DNA of 53,299 nt from Paludibacter propionicigenes (GTDB lineage: Bacteria > Bacteroidota > Bacteroidia > Bacteroidales > JAFGXI01): NCBI GenBank assembly GCA_020721655.1, contig DYMG01000006.1, positions 1 through 53,299 on the forward strand, read 5' to 3'. Under the pieces are notes generated by a model, which was not told the DNA's origin, searched no databases, and was given only the letters and a program-made list of their open reading frames with translations. The translations under genes and the position numbers were made by a program. Positions within the stretch are counted from its first letter, which is position 1; each line of letters opens with the position of its first letter. Shown piece by piece: positions 1 through 9,396 of the stretch.

Positions 1-2863
1 CTAAAAATCCGTTTTTGTTTTCAGAACGACCTTCACCCGGTATTTTAGTTTGGTTTATTTCAACAGAAATACCATATTTGGTGCTATTATACATAATAAG
101 CTGTTCGTTTTTAATAGAAATCATTTTGTCGGAATAGATAGTATCGTACCCATAAACTGGTATAATTTCGTCTATTACTGTATGGTTAATATCTGCCCAT
201 GTTGTATCGTAAGTTTTTTCAGACCATGTGTTTAAAGGAACTATATACCATTTAGAGTCGCCAATGTATCCATTTTTAGTGTATTGAACAGTTGAATTGC
301 TATAATCAGCAGGAGTAACATCGTAGAATTTAAGCTGGAAGTCAGTTTCTTTTACGTTTAAAGGGTCAATAACTTTAATTTTAATAGGAGAATATCCTGT
401 TTTAAAATTTAAACTATCTATTCTTTGAGTACTTTTGTTTGCTAAAATTCTGTTTATTGTTTCGTCTTCTAATTCTAAAACATTTTCGCCGTTACCATAA
501 CCGTCAACCTGAGAAACTTTTAATGTTGCTCCGTAGCTTGTATTTAAGCTTGTTCCACCTTCATTTTGTTCAATAGGGTGAGGTATACAACTAAATATTT
601 TAATATTGTTTCTTCCGGCTAAAAATGGTTCTTTTTGACCGTCTAATGCATTAGGGTCTAAAGGGTCGTATGTTTTATAGTTGTTGTATGCATAAGCAAT
701 AGCAACATAGTAGTATGTTTTGTAATTTACTAAACTAGTGTTTGATGATGATGAAAATAAATCTTGAGTTATAGTAAATGAATGCCCAATTCCATTATTT
801 GTTGCAATAACTTTTTGTTTTGGCTCGGAAGCTTGTAAAAGAGAGTTGTATTCATAATTCATTATGTTACCAATTTCGTTGTTTATATCGCATTGGTAAA
901 CAACTTTAGCTAAATCGGTATTGCTTATATCGTTTACAGAAATACTTTTATCTTTTAGTTGATAAACAATATAACCCTCGAATTTATAAATATCGTTGCA
1001 ATTTTGGTCATTTTCAGGGCAAACAATAAATAAACCTTTTTCTAAATAATCTTCAGGAGTAGCTTGGTAATTATTTGAACCTTTTTTGTTCCAAATATTT
1101 ACAATAAATTTATTATCTGTTTCAATAATATCTAATTCTGGAGCATCTGGTCCGTCAACAGTTTTAAAGCAGTTGTCGAAAAGTTTTTGTGCTTTTTCGT
1201 CGGCTTGTATAACTAATTTTACTGAGTTGTAAGGTGTGGAAGTGTAAGATCTAGCCCAAACAACCCCTGTAGTAATATAGTTTATAGCTCCCGGCATAAG
1301 TGTAAATGGTCCTGCTGAGTGCACAAATCGTTTATCGTTAGGTGTATCAGAATTTGCACCTGTCCAATCTTTATCGGCAGGTTCTACACCTGCTGTACCC
1401 CAATTTGTTTCGTCAGACAATCCTGGGAACATAAAATCGGCATCTAAATTAGTTACACCAGTTCCGTTATAACCGTTACCACCGTATTTTAATTTTTTAT
1501 TATCTTTCCAAATGCCTTTTAAGTAGTTGTAATATTCTATTGCTATGTCTGGGTCAGTATTAGCACCTCCTTGTTCATTATTATAATAAATAAATCTTCT
1601 CATACCCCAACGTTCGTTATCAACAACACCGTCGCCAAAATTAAGACCGTTTATGCTACCATTATACCAAGTAGCAGGAATTCCATTAGGGTCTAATTCG
1701 TTAGTAGGTTTAAAATTATCGTCCAATATGTATGATGATGGTCTGTCTTGATGGTTATCAGAAGGGTCCATAAAAGGACCTTCAAAAAAGTCAACTCCAA
1801 TTGCAGGAGGGTATTGTCCGTAAGATCTTTCTGTGCCGTCACCGTCCATTGGGTCGGCATTGTATATAAAACCAAGTCCTTTTGCAACATCGCAACCGCA
1901 ATAATCATCTGCAGCGTCTCCAAGATCAGCATCCGTAAAAACTGCAAAATAAGTATTTTTAAGAGTATAAGTTGACCTGTTTATAATTTCAAAGTTATAG
2001 AAAGTCATATTATTTAGTTCGTCGTTAGAAGAAAAGGCAAAAGCCTGTCCTCTAAGTTCCATACCAATGGCTTGTCCACCGGTTTCTGTGTGTATATTTC
2101 CATTGTCGTTGTAAACCCACCAAAGTGTGGCATCGCCGTAAAGACGAGGAACTATTTGGTCTTTAGCAGTACCGCAAGGCATTATATCATCAGCAAATTC
2201 GTATCGAGGGTATTCGCCAAGTTCGGGTTCGTAGCTGCCATTTCCGTTTAAATCTCTAAAAGGAGCTAAATTCCAGTCGTATGCACCATATTCAATAGGT
2301 CCGTGAGCTGGCCACTCTGTAATACTAAGAGGCACTGTGTAGTCGGGGTCAACTTCTTCGCCTGCAGCTTTTGCAGCAAAATATGCTCTAAAATCTTTAA
2401 CTTCTTTTTTTGTTATTGCAAAGTGTCGGTCATATTTTCTACAAATATCAGCAGTAACCGAAGATATTTCATCGCCAGAAGCAATTAATGGACCTGTCCA
2501 ATAATCTGTTCCTCCAGCTCTGTATCTAACACCAGCAAGTCGTAACTGTCCGTTAACATCAGTTCCTCCAATCCATATAGCACTGGCAAAGTTTGAGTGT
2601 TTTCCAGAACCTTTAGGGATTTCATATTTAGGATTACTATTTAAGTCCCACCACATATCGCCACCTGTTTGTATAAGTGTTTTAACGTTATTTAGTTCTA
2701 GATATGTAGCACCAGTTGCAGGAGAACAACTTGCTGCAACTGCTTTTGTCGATTTTGTTTTATTGTTTTGGTCTTTTTTAAATCCAACCCAAACATCTGC
2801 CTTTAAATTTTGACTAATCAAAAATATTAATACAAGGCTTAAATATATATTATTTCGTTTCAT
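1..2863 (-). CDS. Large secreted protein, probable type IX secretion cargo, C-terminus beyond the window
   Basis: An open frame runs without a stop from an ATG at 2863 to the left edge, about 954 codons, so the C-terminus is missing. The product begins with a signal peptide (MKRNNIYLSLVLIFLIS, cleavage probably near LKA-D). The mature part has the motif GGDMWWDLN near residue 65, KGSGKHSNFASAIWIGG soon after, and many Asp/Asn/Gly-rich stretches, which suggests an extracellular beta-rich protein. I recognise the N-terminal pattern from large Bacteroidota surface proteins that usually end in a type IX secretion sorting domain, but that domain cannot be checked here. It starts 20 nt after the TonB-dependent receptor and is probably co-transcribed with it. 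No enzymatic motif was recognised. The gene is certain; the secretion route is inferred. Confidence 0.85.
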   Translation of the reverse strand, partial: MKRNNIYLSLVLIFLISQNLKADVWVGFKKDQNNKTKSTKAVAASCSPATGATYLELNNVKTLIQTGGDMWWDLNSNPKYEIPKGSGKHSNFASAIWIGGTDVNGQLRLAGVRYRAGGTDYWTGPLIASGDEISSVTADICRKYDRHFAITKKEVKDFRAYFAAKAAGEEVDPDYTVPLSITEWPAHGPIEYGAYDWNLAPFRDLNGNGSYEPELGEYPRYEFADDIMPCGTAKDQIVPRLYGDATLWWVYNDNGNIHTETGGQAIGMELRGQAFAFSSNDELNNMTFYNFEIINRSTYTLKNTYFAVFTDADLGDAADDYCGCDVAKGLGFIYNADPMDGDGTERSYGQYPPAIGVDFFEGPFMDPSDNHQDRPSSYILDDNFKPTNELDPNGIPATWYNGSINGLNFGDGVVDNERWGMRRFIYYNNEQGGANTDPDIAIEYYNYLKGIWKDNKKLKYGGNGYNGTGVTNLDADFMFPGLSDETNWGTAGVEPADKDWTGANSDTPNDKRFVHSAGPFTLMPGAINYITTGVVWARSYTSTPYNSVKLVIQADEKAQKLFDNCFKTVDGPDAPELDIIETDNKFIVNIWNKKGSNNYQATPEDYLEKGLFIVCPENDQNCNDIYKFEGYIVYQLKDKSISVNDISNTDLAKVVYQCDINNEIGNIMNYEYNSLLQASEPKQKVIATNNGIGHSFTITQDLFSSSSNTSLVNYKTYYYVAIAYAYNNYKTYDPLDPNALDGQKEPFLAGRNNIKIFSCIPHPIEQNEGGTSLNTSYGATLKVSQVDGYGNGENVLELEDETINRILANKSTQRIDSLNFKTGYSPIKIKVIDPLNVKETDFQLKFYDVTPADYSNSTVQYTKNGYIGDSKWYIVPLNTWSEKTYDTTWADINHTVIDEIIPVYGYDTIYSDKMISIKNEQLIMYNSTKYGISVEINQTKIPGEGRSENKNGFL

Positions 2864-2883
2864 ACTTAATAATGTTTTCAAAA

Positions 2884-5800
2884 TTAAAAACTAAATACCA
2901 TTCCTAATCTAATTGTTCTAGGGTTATAATACATCCAGTATCCACCTTTGGTCATTGAATAATAATCTCTGTAAGATTGTGGGTCGTTGTTACTATTAAT
3001 AGAACTTTGGTTTATAGCTGCGGTTAAATAACCATCGTCGTTTGCATTTCCCGATGTAGAATATACATTTTTAATATTTAATGTGTTTAGTACATTTTCA
3101 ATTAAAAGATATATGTTTAGATTAGTTTCTTTTTTATTGTCTTCTTTACCAAAAGTAAGAGGAATGTCTTTGTCGGCTTTTAAATCTACAAAGAAAGTAG
3201 CAGGTTTTCGAGAACCATTTAGCGATCCTATTAAATAATTTGTGTTAGGATCTTTTCTGCTATAAGGTGTTCCTGTTCCGTATCTAAATGTTGCGTTAGC
3301 ACCAGTATTTTGTAAAAAATCCATTCCGAACCATCTAGGTCCGTTGTATAGTTTTCCTGAAGAATATCTGTAATCAATAACTCCAGTAATAGCATTTCTT
3401 TGGTCGAAATCTAAAGGCATTGTTGTTCTAAGATTAGGCTGACCTGTTAATGCTAAAGCTCTTCCTGTTTCTGCGTTAGAGCCAGTTCCATTAGCAAATT
3501 GAAGAGTGTAGCTCAGCATCAACGACACGTTACCTGTTCTTCTTAAATCGTAAGTAATAGTTAAACCTTTTACTGTTCCAAAGTCAACGTTGGTATATGT
3601 CATATAATCTGAAGGGTAAGCTCCGGCAATTTTTTGAACTTGAATCATATCTCTCATTTCTCTGTAAAAGCCTGATAGTTTTAAAGAAGATGTGTTGTTC
3701 AATTTTTGTTGAAAACCAACTTCGTAGTCTATTGTTTTTTCAGTTTTTAAGTTTGGATTGTTAATATTGTAATATTGGTTCATTCCAAATTTTTCTATAT
3801 ACATATATGCAAGAGGGTCTAAGCTGTTTCCGCTAGGGCGTTGAGTAAGAACATCGTAGTGAGCAAAGAAAAGAGCTTCGTCGGAAATAGGAAATGAAAA
3901 CGAAATACGAGGCATAAATGTGTATTGTGGAGTATAGTCGTCGTAAGCATTTATGTTTGTACCTTTAAGGTCGTCTAACGATTCCGGATTTTTAAGTAGT
4001 GGTGTTAAACCAGTTGACGATTCAATTAATTTGAAATCGCTAATTTGTTCTCCTTGTGCGTTGTACCACTGTACATCTGCGGGGTTTGAACCTGTTCTAA
4101 ATCCTTTTATGTCTGCTTGGTTTTGGAAATCGTTGAAGTTGTTCACATAAACAATGGCATCATCAGTAATGTTAGTAGGTAATGCATCGCTATTAACTAA
4201 GCCTTCGCTAACAATATCGCCAACAGTTTTTGCATCGTGAAGAAGGTACATATCTTTTAAAACCATTTGGTTAGCATCGTATCTGTCAATTCTAAAACCT
4301 ATGTTAAATACTAAGTCGTTGAATGCAAATTTATCTTGAATGTAGAAAGCTGCATAATTAGGTTTAAAAGCAGCAATTTCTCTTTTATATCTAACATTTC
4401 CTAAAGCATCGGTGTATGTAGCATTAAAAAAGTCGTTTAAAGTTGGGTTTCCAGTAAGTTTATTTCCATAAATATCGAAACCTTGGTAAGAAGCATAATT
4501 AGAACCATTATTTAATAATTCGTCTGGAGAAAAATAATCTATTTTAAATAGGTCGGGGTCGTAAGAGTCAATATCTATCCACTCTGTACCTGTTGCTGTA
4601 ACTAATTTACCATCAACATATACCCCTTTTTCGTTAAGGGCATTTCTAAAATTTATGTCGAATTCTGTTTGGGCATTTGCATTATATAATCTGTTGTATT
4701 TTACAGTATCGTTAGAAAACATAGGGTTACTTAAATCTAACTGCATAATGTGGTAGTTCATAGTTTCTTCGGCTAAGTTCCATAAACCTAATGGGGAAAC
4801 ACTATAATTAGCATCAGAACGTTGTTCAAACTCAAAACCTAACTGTAATGCGTGGTCTTTAATGTCGGTAGAACCCATTCCAGTAAATCTAAATTGTGTA
4901 TTGTCGTATTTTTGATAAGAGTTGTAAACTGTACCAGGGCTGTTAAACATGGCTGTACTAGCATCACCGTATATGTATTTTGGGGCTTCCCCATTTAAAA
5001 CTGCACCAAATTGTTCTAACAATGTTTTATTTGTTGTTATAGCAGAAGAATTGTTAATGTCTTGAGCTGCTATATCGTATAAATATTGAGTGTATAAACC
5101 TGTAATAGGATTTTCTTCGGAGGGACTAAATGTAACCAATGTATCCATAAAACCATTTTGTGCCCATACTCCTGAAGAATATGCACTTATAGTATCAGTA
5201 AATTCGTAAGTTTTTATTTTATATGTTGTAAAATCGCCGTTATAGCCATAATTAAAAAGTTTATCTTTGTGGTTTACGTCTTGCACGGTGCTATTTATCC
5301 TGTTGTAATCAACTTGTAATTGATAGAAAGTATTTTTAAATATTGAAGCGTTTTTTTCTTCTTCCTTGTTCATAGCATCGCTACCAAATTTGTGAGTTAA
5401 ACGAGCATATCCTCGCATATTTTGGTAAATCTGCTGTCCGTTGTTTTCAGAGTTGAATAATGTATTTTTGAAACTAAAAATTCTATTATTTGAAAAATCG
5501 TAAGTACCACCAATTGTAATATTTAAATCTTTAGAAGGTTTAATATCTATTTTACCAGAGGCTTGAATGCTTTTATTTTCAGCATTTTCGGCAGTTTTTA
5601 TAACATCGAAGTCGCTTTTATTGTAATATTCGGAAGCCAATGTAGTAATAAAACTTTGTTGACTAAAGGAATATGGCGAAGATAAAAAATCATCTTTTAA
5701 AGCGTCTGGGGCTTTGTAATAACCAACAGCCGATGTAACTGGGTCTTTAAAATATGTTCCAGATGCAGAAAAGAAGTACCCAACAATAGGTTCTTTAATA

Positions 5801-6615
5801 GTTTTTGTAGAGTCGTTAGGGTCTCTTTTCTTTTTTGAGAAAAGAGGTCCAGATATATAACCCTCTGCTAAATTATAATTGTAATTATCTAAGAATTTAG
5901 AAGTTACAACTTCTAAACCTCCAAATGTGGTTTTTTGAGGACCTTTAGTTGTTATACTAATAATACCACCTGTAGCATCGCCGTATTGAGCAGGTAAACC
6001 TCCGGTTATAACGCTTACTTGTTCTAATGCAGATTTTGGAACTGAGTTAGAACCTCTAACTTTCATACCATCAATATAATATACTGTAGATTCGGAACGA
6101 GAACCTCTAATACTAGATACAGCACCGTCTTCAGAAAAAACTCCACCAACTGTAGATGCAACCGATTCGGCTGAACGACCGGGCATTTTTGCTATTTGTT
6201 CAGATGTAACAGTTCCTCCAGATTGGGTTTGGTCTTTGTCTATTAATGGAACTTTATAGCTCACAACTTCAACTTCGGCTAATATTTCGGCAGAAGAGCT
6301 AAGTTTAAAATCTTGGAAAGTAATACTTCCTGCTTTTACCCTTAAGCCTGTTATTTGTAAGGCTTTATAGCCAACATACGATGCTTTAACATCGTAAACT
6401 CCTGCTGGAATTGGTTTTATGGTAAATTTACCGTCAAAGTCGGTCATGCCGCCGGTAACAATTTTTCCGCCTTGAATTAAACTAATATTGGCAAAAGGTA
6501 TAGCTTCACCATTATCTTTATCTAAAATACTTCCTTTTAATTCTCCAGACTGTGCAATTGTCGCTAAAGAGAAAAATGACAAAAACACATATAACAAAGT
6601 CTTTTTAAGCATCAT
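2884..6615 (-). CDS. TonB-dependent outer-membrane receptor with carboxypeptidase-regulatory-like domain
   Basis: This 1243-residue protein is an outer-membrane beta-barrel transporter energised by TonB. It has a signal peptide (about 1-22, ending TIAQS). A CarboxypepD_reg-like beta-sandwich follows at about 24-110 (GSILDKDNGEAIPFANISL, then DFDGKFTIKPIPAG). A plug domain at about 130-235 includes SSIRGSRSESTVYYIDGM and QYGDATGGIISITTKGP. The rest is barrel, ending in a terminal Phe (RLGMVFSF). Two consecutive ATG codons (6615 and 6612) are possible starts. The next gene downstream is not a SusD, so this is not a standard polysaccharide-utilisation SusC/D pair. The partner is instead the large secreted protein. 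The substrate is unknown. The family assignment is secure. Confidence 0.95.
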   Translation of the reverse strand: MMLKKTLLYVFLSFFSLATIAQSGELKGSILDKDNGEAIPFANISLIQGGKIVTGGMTDFDGKFTIKPIPAGVYDVKASYVGYKALQITGLRVKAGSITFQDFKLSSSAEILAEVEVVSYKVPLIDKDQTQSGGTVTSEQIAKMPGRSAESVASTVGGVFSEDGAVSSIRGSRSESTVYYIDGMKVRGSNSVPKSALEQVSVITGGLPAQYGDATGGIISITTKGPQKTTFGGLEVVTSKFLDNYNYNLAEGYISGPLFSKKKRDPNDSTKTIKEPIVGYFFSASGTYFKDPVTSAVGYYKAPDALKDDFLSSPYSFSQQSFITTLASEYYNKSDFDVIKTAENAENKSIQASGKIDIKPSKDLNITIGGTYDFSNNRIFSFKNTLFNSENNGQQIYQNMRGYARLTHKFGSDAMNKEEEKNASIFKNTFYQLQVDYNRINSTVQDVNHKDKLFNYGYNGDFTTYKIKTYEFTDTISAYSSGVWAQNGFMDTLVTFSPSEENPITGLYTQYLYDIAAQDINNSSAITTNKTLLEQFGAVLNGEAPKYIYGDASTAMFNSPGTVYNSYQKYDNTQFRFTGMGSTDIKDHALQLGFEFEQRSDANYSVSPLGLWNLAEETMNYHIMQLDLSNPMFSNDTVKYNRLYNANAQTEFDINFRNALNEKGVYVDGKLVTATGTEWIDIDSYDPDLFKIDYFSPDELLNNGSNYASYQGFDIYGNKLTGNPTLNDFFNATYTDALGNVRYKREIAAFKPNYAAFYIQDKFAFNDLVFNIGFRIDRYDANQMVLKDMYLLHDAKTVGDIVSEGLVNSDALPTNITDDAIVYVNNFNDFQNQADIKGFRTGSNPADVQWYNAQGEQISDFKLIESSTGLTPLLKNPESLDDLKGTNINAYDDYTPQYTFMPRISFSFPISDEALFFAHYDVLTQRPSGNSLDPLAYMYIEKFGMNQYYNINNPNLKTEKTIDYEVGFQQKLNNTSSLKLSGFYREMRDMIQVQKIAGAYPSDYMTYTNVDFGTVKGLTITYDLRRTGNVSLMLSYTLQFANGTGSNAETGRALALTGQPNLRTTMPLDFDQRNAITGVIDYRYSSGKLYNGPRWFGMDFLQNTGANATFRYGTGTPYSRKDPNTNYLIGSLNGSRKPATFFVDLKADKDIPLTFGKEDNKKETNLNIYLLIENVLNTLNIKNVYSTSGNANDDGYLTAAINQSSINSNNDPQSYRDYYSMTKGGYWMYYNPRTIRLGMVFSF

Positions 6616-6652
6616 ACAGTACTATTTTTATTAAAAATTCATATTAAATTAA

Positions 6653-6683
6653 CAAAATTTAACAGCCTGTAAATATAATCAAA
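6653..6683 (-). promoter_or_regulatory. Possible promoter for the TonB receptor operon
   Basis: On the minus strand a TTTG (6683-6680) is followed after 18 nt by TAAATTTTG (6661-6653). This resembles the Bacteroidota -33/-7 pair, but the -7 box has one extra base compared with TAnnTTTG. It would give a leader of about 30 nt. The mismatch keeps confidence low. Confidence 0.35.
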
Positions 6684-6849
6684 ACTTATTGTTTACAAAA
6701 AGAAATTTGAAAAAAGTGTTGTGCATAATGAGTAATATTTAAAAAATGCATGTAAAGTCTTGATTAATAGATGTTAATTTTCAAAAAAAAATATTTTGTT
6801 TTTTGCAATACAATAAATTATTATAAGCAATGTTTTTTAAAAATATCTT

Positions 6850-6857
6850 TACCTTTG
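6850..6857 (+). promoter_or_regulatory. Bacteroidota -7 box upstream of the lipoprotein operon
   Basis: TACCTTTG matches TAnnTTTG exactly and ends 13 nt before the ATG at 6871. No good TTTG or TTG was found at the usual distance upstream, so only the -7 element is claimed. Confidence 0.45.
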
Positions 6858-6870
6858 AAGTCGATTAAAA

Positions 6871-8298
6871 ATGAAAAATATATTATACATATCAATTTTG
6901 CTTATTCTTATTTTTGCATCTTGTAAAAAAGAAAAAATATATACAAGTAGCGATGCAAAATTAGTTTTTTCGCACGATACCGTTTTTTTTGATACTTTGT
7001 TTTCAAATATTGGTTCGGCTACAAAACAAATAAAAATATATAATAGAAACCATGGAACGGTTAATATTTCAGCTATTAGATTAGCTGGTGGCGAAAATTC
7101 AAATTTTAGACTAAATATTAATGGTGTTAGTACTAACAAATTAAACGATGTTGAACTTGAAGAGAACGATAGTTTATACATTTTTATTGAAGTAACAATA
7201 GACCCAAACAATGATAATTTGCCATATATTGTTCAAGATTCTATAGTTTTTGAAGTAAACGGAAATGTACAAGATTTAGATTTAATTTCGTGGGGACAAA
7301 ATGCAAATTATATTGATGGTAGATATAATTCGGCAATTATAGGAGATACAACTTGGACAAACAATAAACCATTTCTTATTTATAATTCTATGATGGTAGA
7401 TTCCGGAAAAACACTAATAATTGAAGATGGAACGCAAATATTTTTGCACAAAAATTCAAATATTTATGTTTTGGGAACGCTTATTATTAATGGAACAAAG
7501 CAAAATCCGGTAATAATTAAAGGCGATAGGTTAGATAATGATTACGACGATATGCCCGGACAATGGGGGCGATTAGTTTTTATTAATCCCAGTAAAAATA
7601 ATGTGATAAATTATGCCGAAATAAAAGGTGGGGTTATAGGAGTTCAGGTTGGAGGAAATATAGAAAGCTCGGAACAGCCCGATTTAAAATTAAGTAACAC
7701 AAAAGTAGAACACATGAACTATGCGGGCTTATACACTATTGGCTCAAAAGTAATAGTGTCGAATTGTGTTTTTGCCGATGCCGGTTATTATGCTGTAGCT
7801 TTGTTAATGGGGGGCGAATATGAATTTTACCACACAACAATTTCAAATTATTGGAATTTTTCAACTCGTACAGAGCCATCGCTAATTATTACAAATAATT
7901 TAGTTTCAGATAATATTATGTATGTGAAAAATTTAACAAACGCATATTTTGGAAATTGTATAATATACGGAAGTTTGCAAACCGAATTAGGATTTAGTAA
8001 CGACCCTTCGGGAACTTTTGTTTACAAATTTGAAAATTGCATTTTAAAGGCAGGGGCAGAGTTAAATACATCTGATGTTAATAATTATTTAAATGTTTGG
8101 AAAGATAAAAATCCTAAATTTGTGAGCATTGAAAAATATAATTGGCAATTAGATACACTATCTCAGGCAATAAATATGGGAAGTTTAGATATAATAAATA
8201 ATTATATTTATTCGCCAAGTATAATATATGATTTAAACGAACAAAATAGAACATCTTATGGTTTACCAGATTTGGGTGCTTATGAAAGAGTTGAGTAA
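6871..8298 (+). CDS. Lipoprotein with right-handed beta-helix and C-terminal choice-of-anchor Q-like motif
   Basis: This 475-residue surface or periplasmic lipoprotein has a signal peptide with a lipobox ending at Cys18 (LIFASCKKEK). Residues about 30-130 look like a small beta-sandwich (FFDTLFSNIGSATKQIKIYN). From about 165 to 440 there are short turns typical of a parallel beta-helix (TLIIEDGTQIFL, YVLGTLIINGTKQNP, QWGRLVFI). The C-terminus reads SYGLPDLGAYE, which resembles the DIGAYE ending of choice-of-anchor Q domains. No catalytic residues can be assigned; such folds bind or cleave polysaccharide or serve as adhesins. It leads a plus-strand group with the next two genes and overlaps the following lipoprotein gene by 17 nt. 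Family placement is good; function is unknown. Confidence 0.85.
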   Translation: MKNILYISILLILIFASCKKEKIYTSSDAKLVFSHDTVFFDTLFSNIGSATKQIKIYNRNHGTVNISAIRLAGGENSNFRLNINGVSTNKLNDVELEENDSLYIFIEVTIDPNNDNLPYIVQDSIVFEVNGNVQDLDLISWGQNANYIDGRYNSAIIGDTTWTNNKPFLIYNSMMVDSGKTLIIEDGTQIFLHKNSNIYVLGTLIINGTKQNPVIIKGDRLDNDYDDMPGQWGRLVFINPSKNNVINYAEIKGGVIGVQVGGNIESSEQPDLKLSNTKVEHMNYAGLYTIGSKVIVSNCVFADAGYYAVALLMGGEYEFYHTTISNYWNFSTRTEPSLIITNNLVSDNIMYVKNLTNAYFGNCIIYGSLQTELGFSNDPSGTFVYKFENCILKAGAELNTSDVNNYLNVWKDKNPKFVSIEKYNWQLDTLSQAINMGSLDIINNYIYSPSIIYDLNEQNRTSYGLPDLGAYERVE

Positions 8299-9364
8299 AA
8301 AAATAATTTTTGCTACTATAACTAGTTTTTTATTATTGTCGTGTGCAATAAATAAAGAAGAAAAAAAAGAAATTGAAAAAAGAGGCGATTTTAGAGTAAT
8401 GTTTTACAATGCCGAAAACTTTTTCGATACAAAACACGATAGTTTAAAAAACGATTACGAATTTTTGCCTGATGGGAAAAAATTTTGGGACAACAGAAAA
8501 TTATACGAAAAAATAAATAATCTGTCGAAAGTTATCACAGCAGTTGGTCAATGGGAGCAACCCGAACTTGTCGGAATGTGCGAAATTGAAAATCAAAACG
8601 TTTTAGAAATGTTAGTAAGCAACTCTCCAATTTTTAAAACACACTATAAAATAGTGCATAAAGAATCACCCGACCATAGAGGGATAGACGTAGCCCTTTT
8701 ATACAGAAAAGAACGATTTACACCAATTAAATTCGAAACATTTGAAATTAAAATGCCATTTAGTCCAAGCACAAAAACAAGAGATTTACTATACGTAAAA
8801 GGTTTAGTTTTGGGAAAAGATACGCTTCACGTTTTTGTTAATCACTGGCCCTCGCGTTGGGGCGGTCAGCTTGAGTCGGAAGCAAAACGAGTTTTTGTAG
8901 CTCAAAAATTAAAAAGTATTACAGATTCAATTTTTAAATTAAATAACAAGGCTAATATTTTAATTATGGGCGATTTTAACGACGAGCCAGAAAATATTAG
9001 CATTAAAAACTATTTAAGAGCCGGATTGGAAGAGCAAACACCTGCAAACGACACATCGCTATACAATTTAACAGCCATTTTGCACAAAAAAACAGGACAA
9101 GGAACACATAAATATCAAGGAACATGGGGCGTTTTAGACCAAATGATTGTTAGTGGGGCTTTGTTAAATAAACAAAATAAAATATATACAAGCTATAACA
9201 ATTCGCATATTTATATAGCACCTTTTTTGCTTGAACCAGACTTGAAATATACTGGCGAACAAGTAAAAAGGACATATATTGGATATTCATACCACGGTGG
9301 TTTTAGCGACCATTTACCAGTTTATACAGATTTTTTTATTAATTCGTCAAATGAAAAAAATTAA
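8282..9364 (+). CDS. Endonuclease/exonuclease/phosphatase-fold lipoprotein
   Basis: The start at 8282 is preferred over an in-frame ATG at 8258, because only 8282 puts a clean lipobox at Cys21 (MKELSKKI, then SFLLLSC). The 360-residue product has the metal-dependent phosphodiesterase fold of the DNase I/exonuclease III/inositol phosphatase superfamily. Visible motifs are FYNAENFFD (metal-binding Asn/Glu region), GMCEIEN (catalytic Glu), VNHWPSR (His), MGDFNDEP (Asp/Asn) and the terminal SDHLPV (Asp-His). All active-site positions appear present, so it should be an active hydrolase anchored in the outer envelope. The substrate could be extracellular DNA, phospholipid or a phosphorylated sugar. 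It overlaps the preceding lipoprotein gene by 17 nt, which suggests coupled translation. Confidence 0.9.
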   Translation: MKELSKKIIFATITSFLLLSCAINKEEKKEIEKRGDFRVMFYNAENFFDTKHDSLKNDYEFLPDGKKFWDNRKLYEKINNLSKVITAVGQWEQPELVGMCEIENQNVLEMLVSNSPIFKTHYKIVHKESPDHRGIDVALLYRKERFTPIKFETFEIKMPFSPSTKTRDLLYVKGLVLGKDTLHVFVNHWPSRWGGQLESEAKRVFVAQKLKSITDSIFKLNNKANILIMGDFNDEPENISIKNYLRAGLEEQTPANDTSLYNLTAILHKKTGQGTHKYQGTWGVLDQMIVSGALLNKQNKIYTSYNNSHIYIAPFLLEPDLKYTGEQVKRTYIGYSYHGGFSDHLPVYTDFFINSSNEKN

Positions 9365-9396
9365 TTTTTTTAACTTTAACAATTAAAAAATATATT

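Noticed and set aside
2884-6615. SusC of a polysaccharide-utilisation locus
   Set aside because: No SusD-like gene follows and no glycoside hydrolase is adjacent.
6849-7211. Antisense frame opposite the beta-helix lipoprotein gene
   Set aside because: It overlaps the start and promoter of a well-supported gene and shows no domain.
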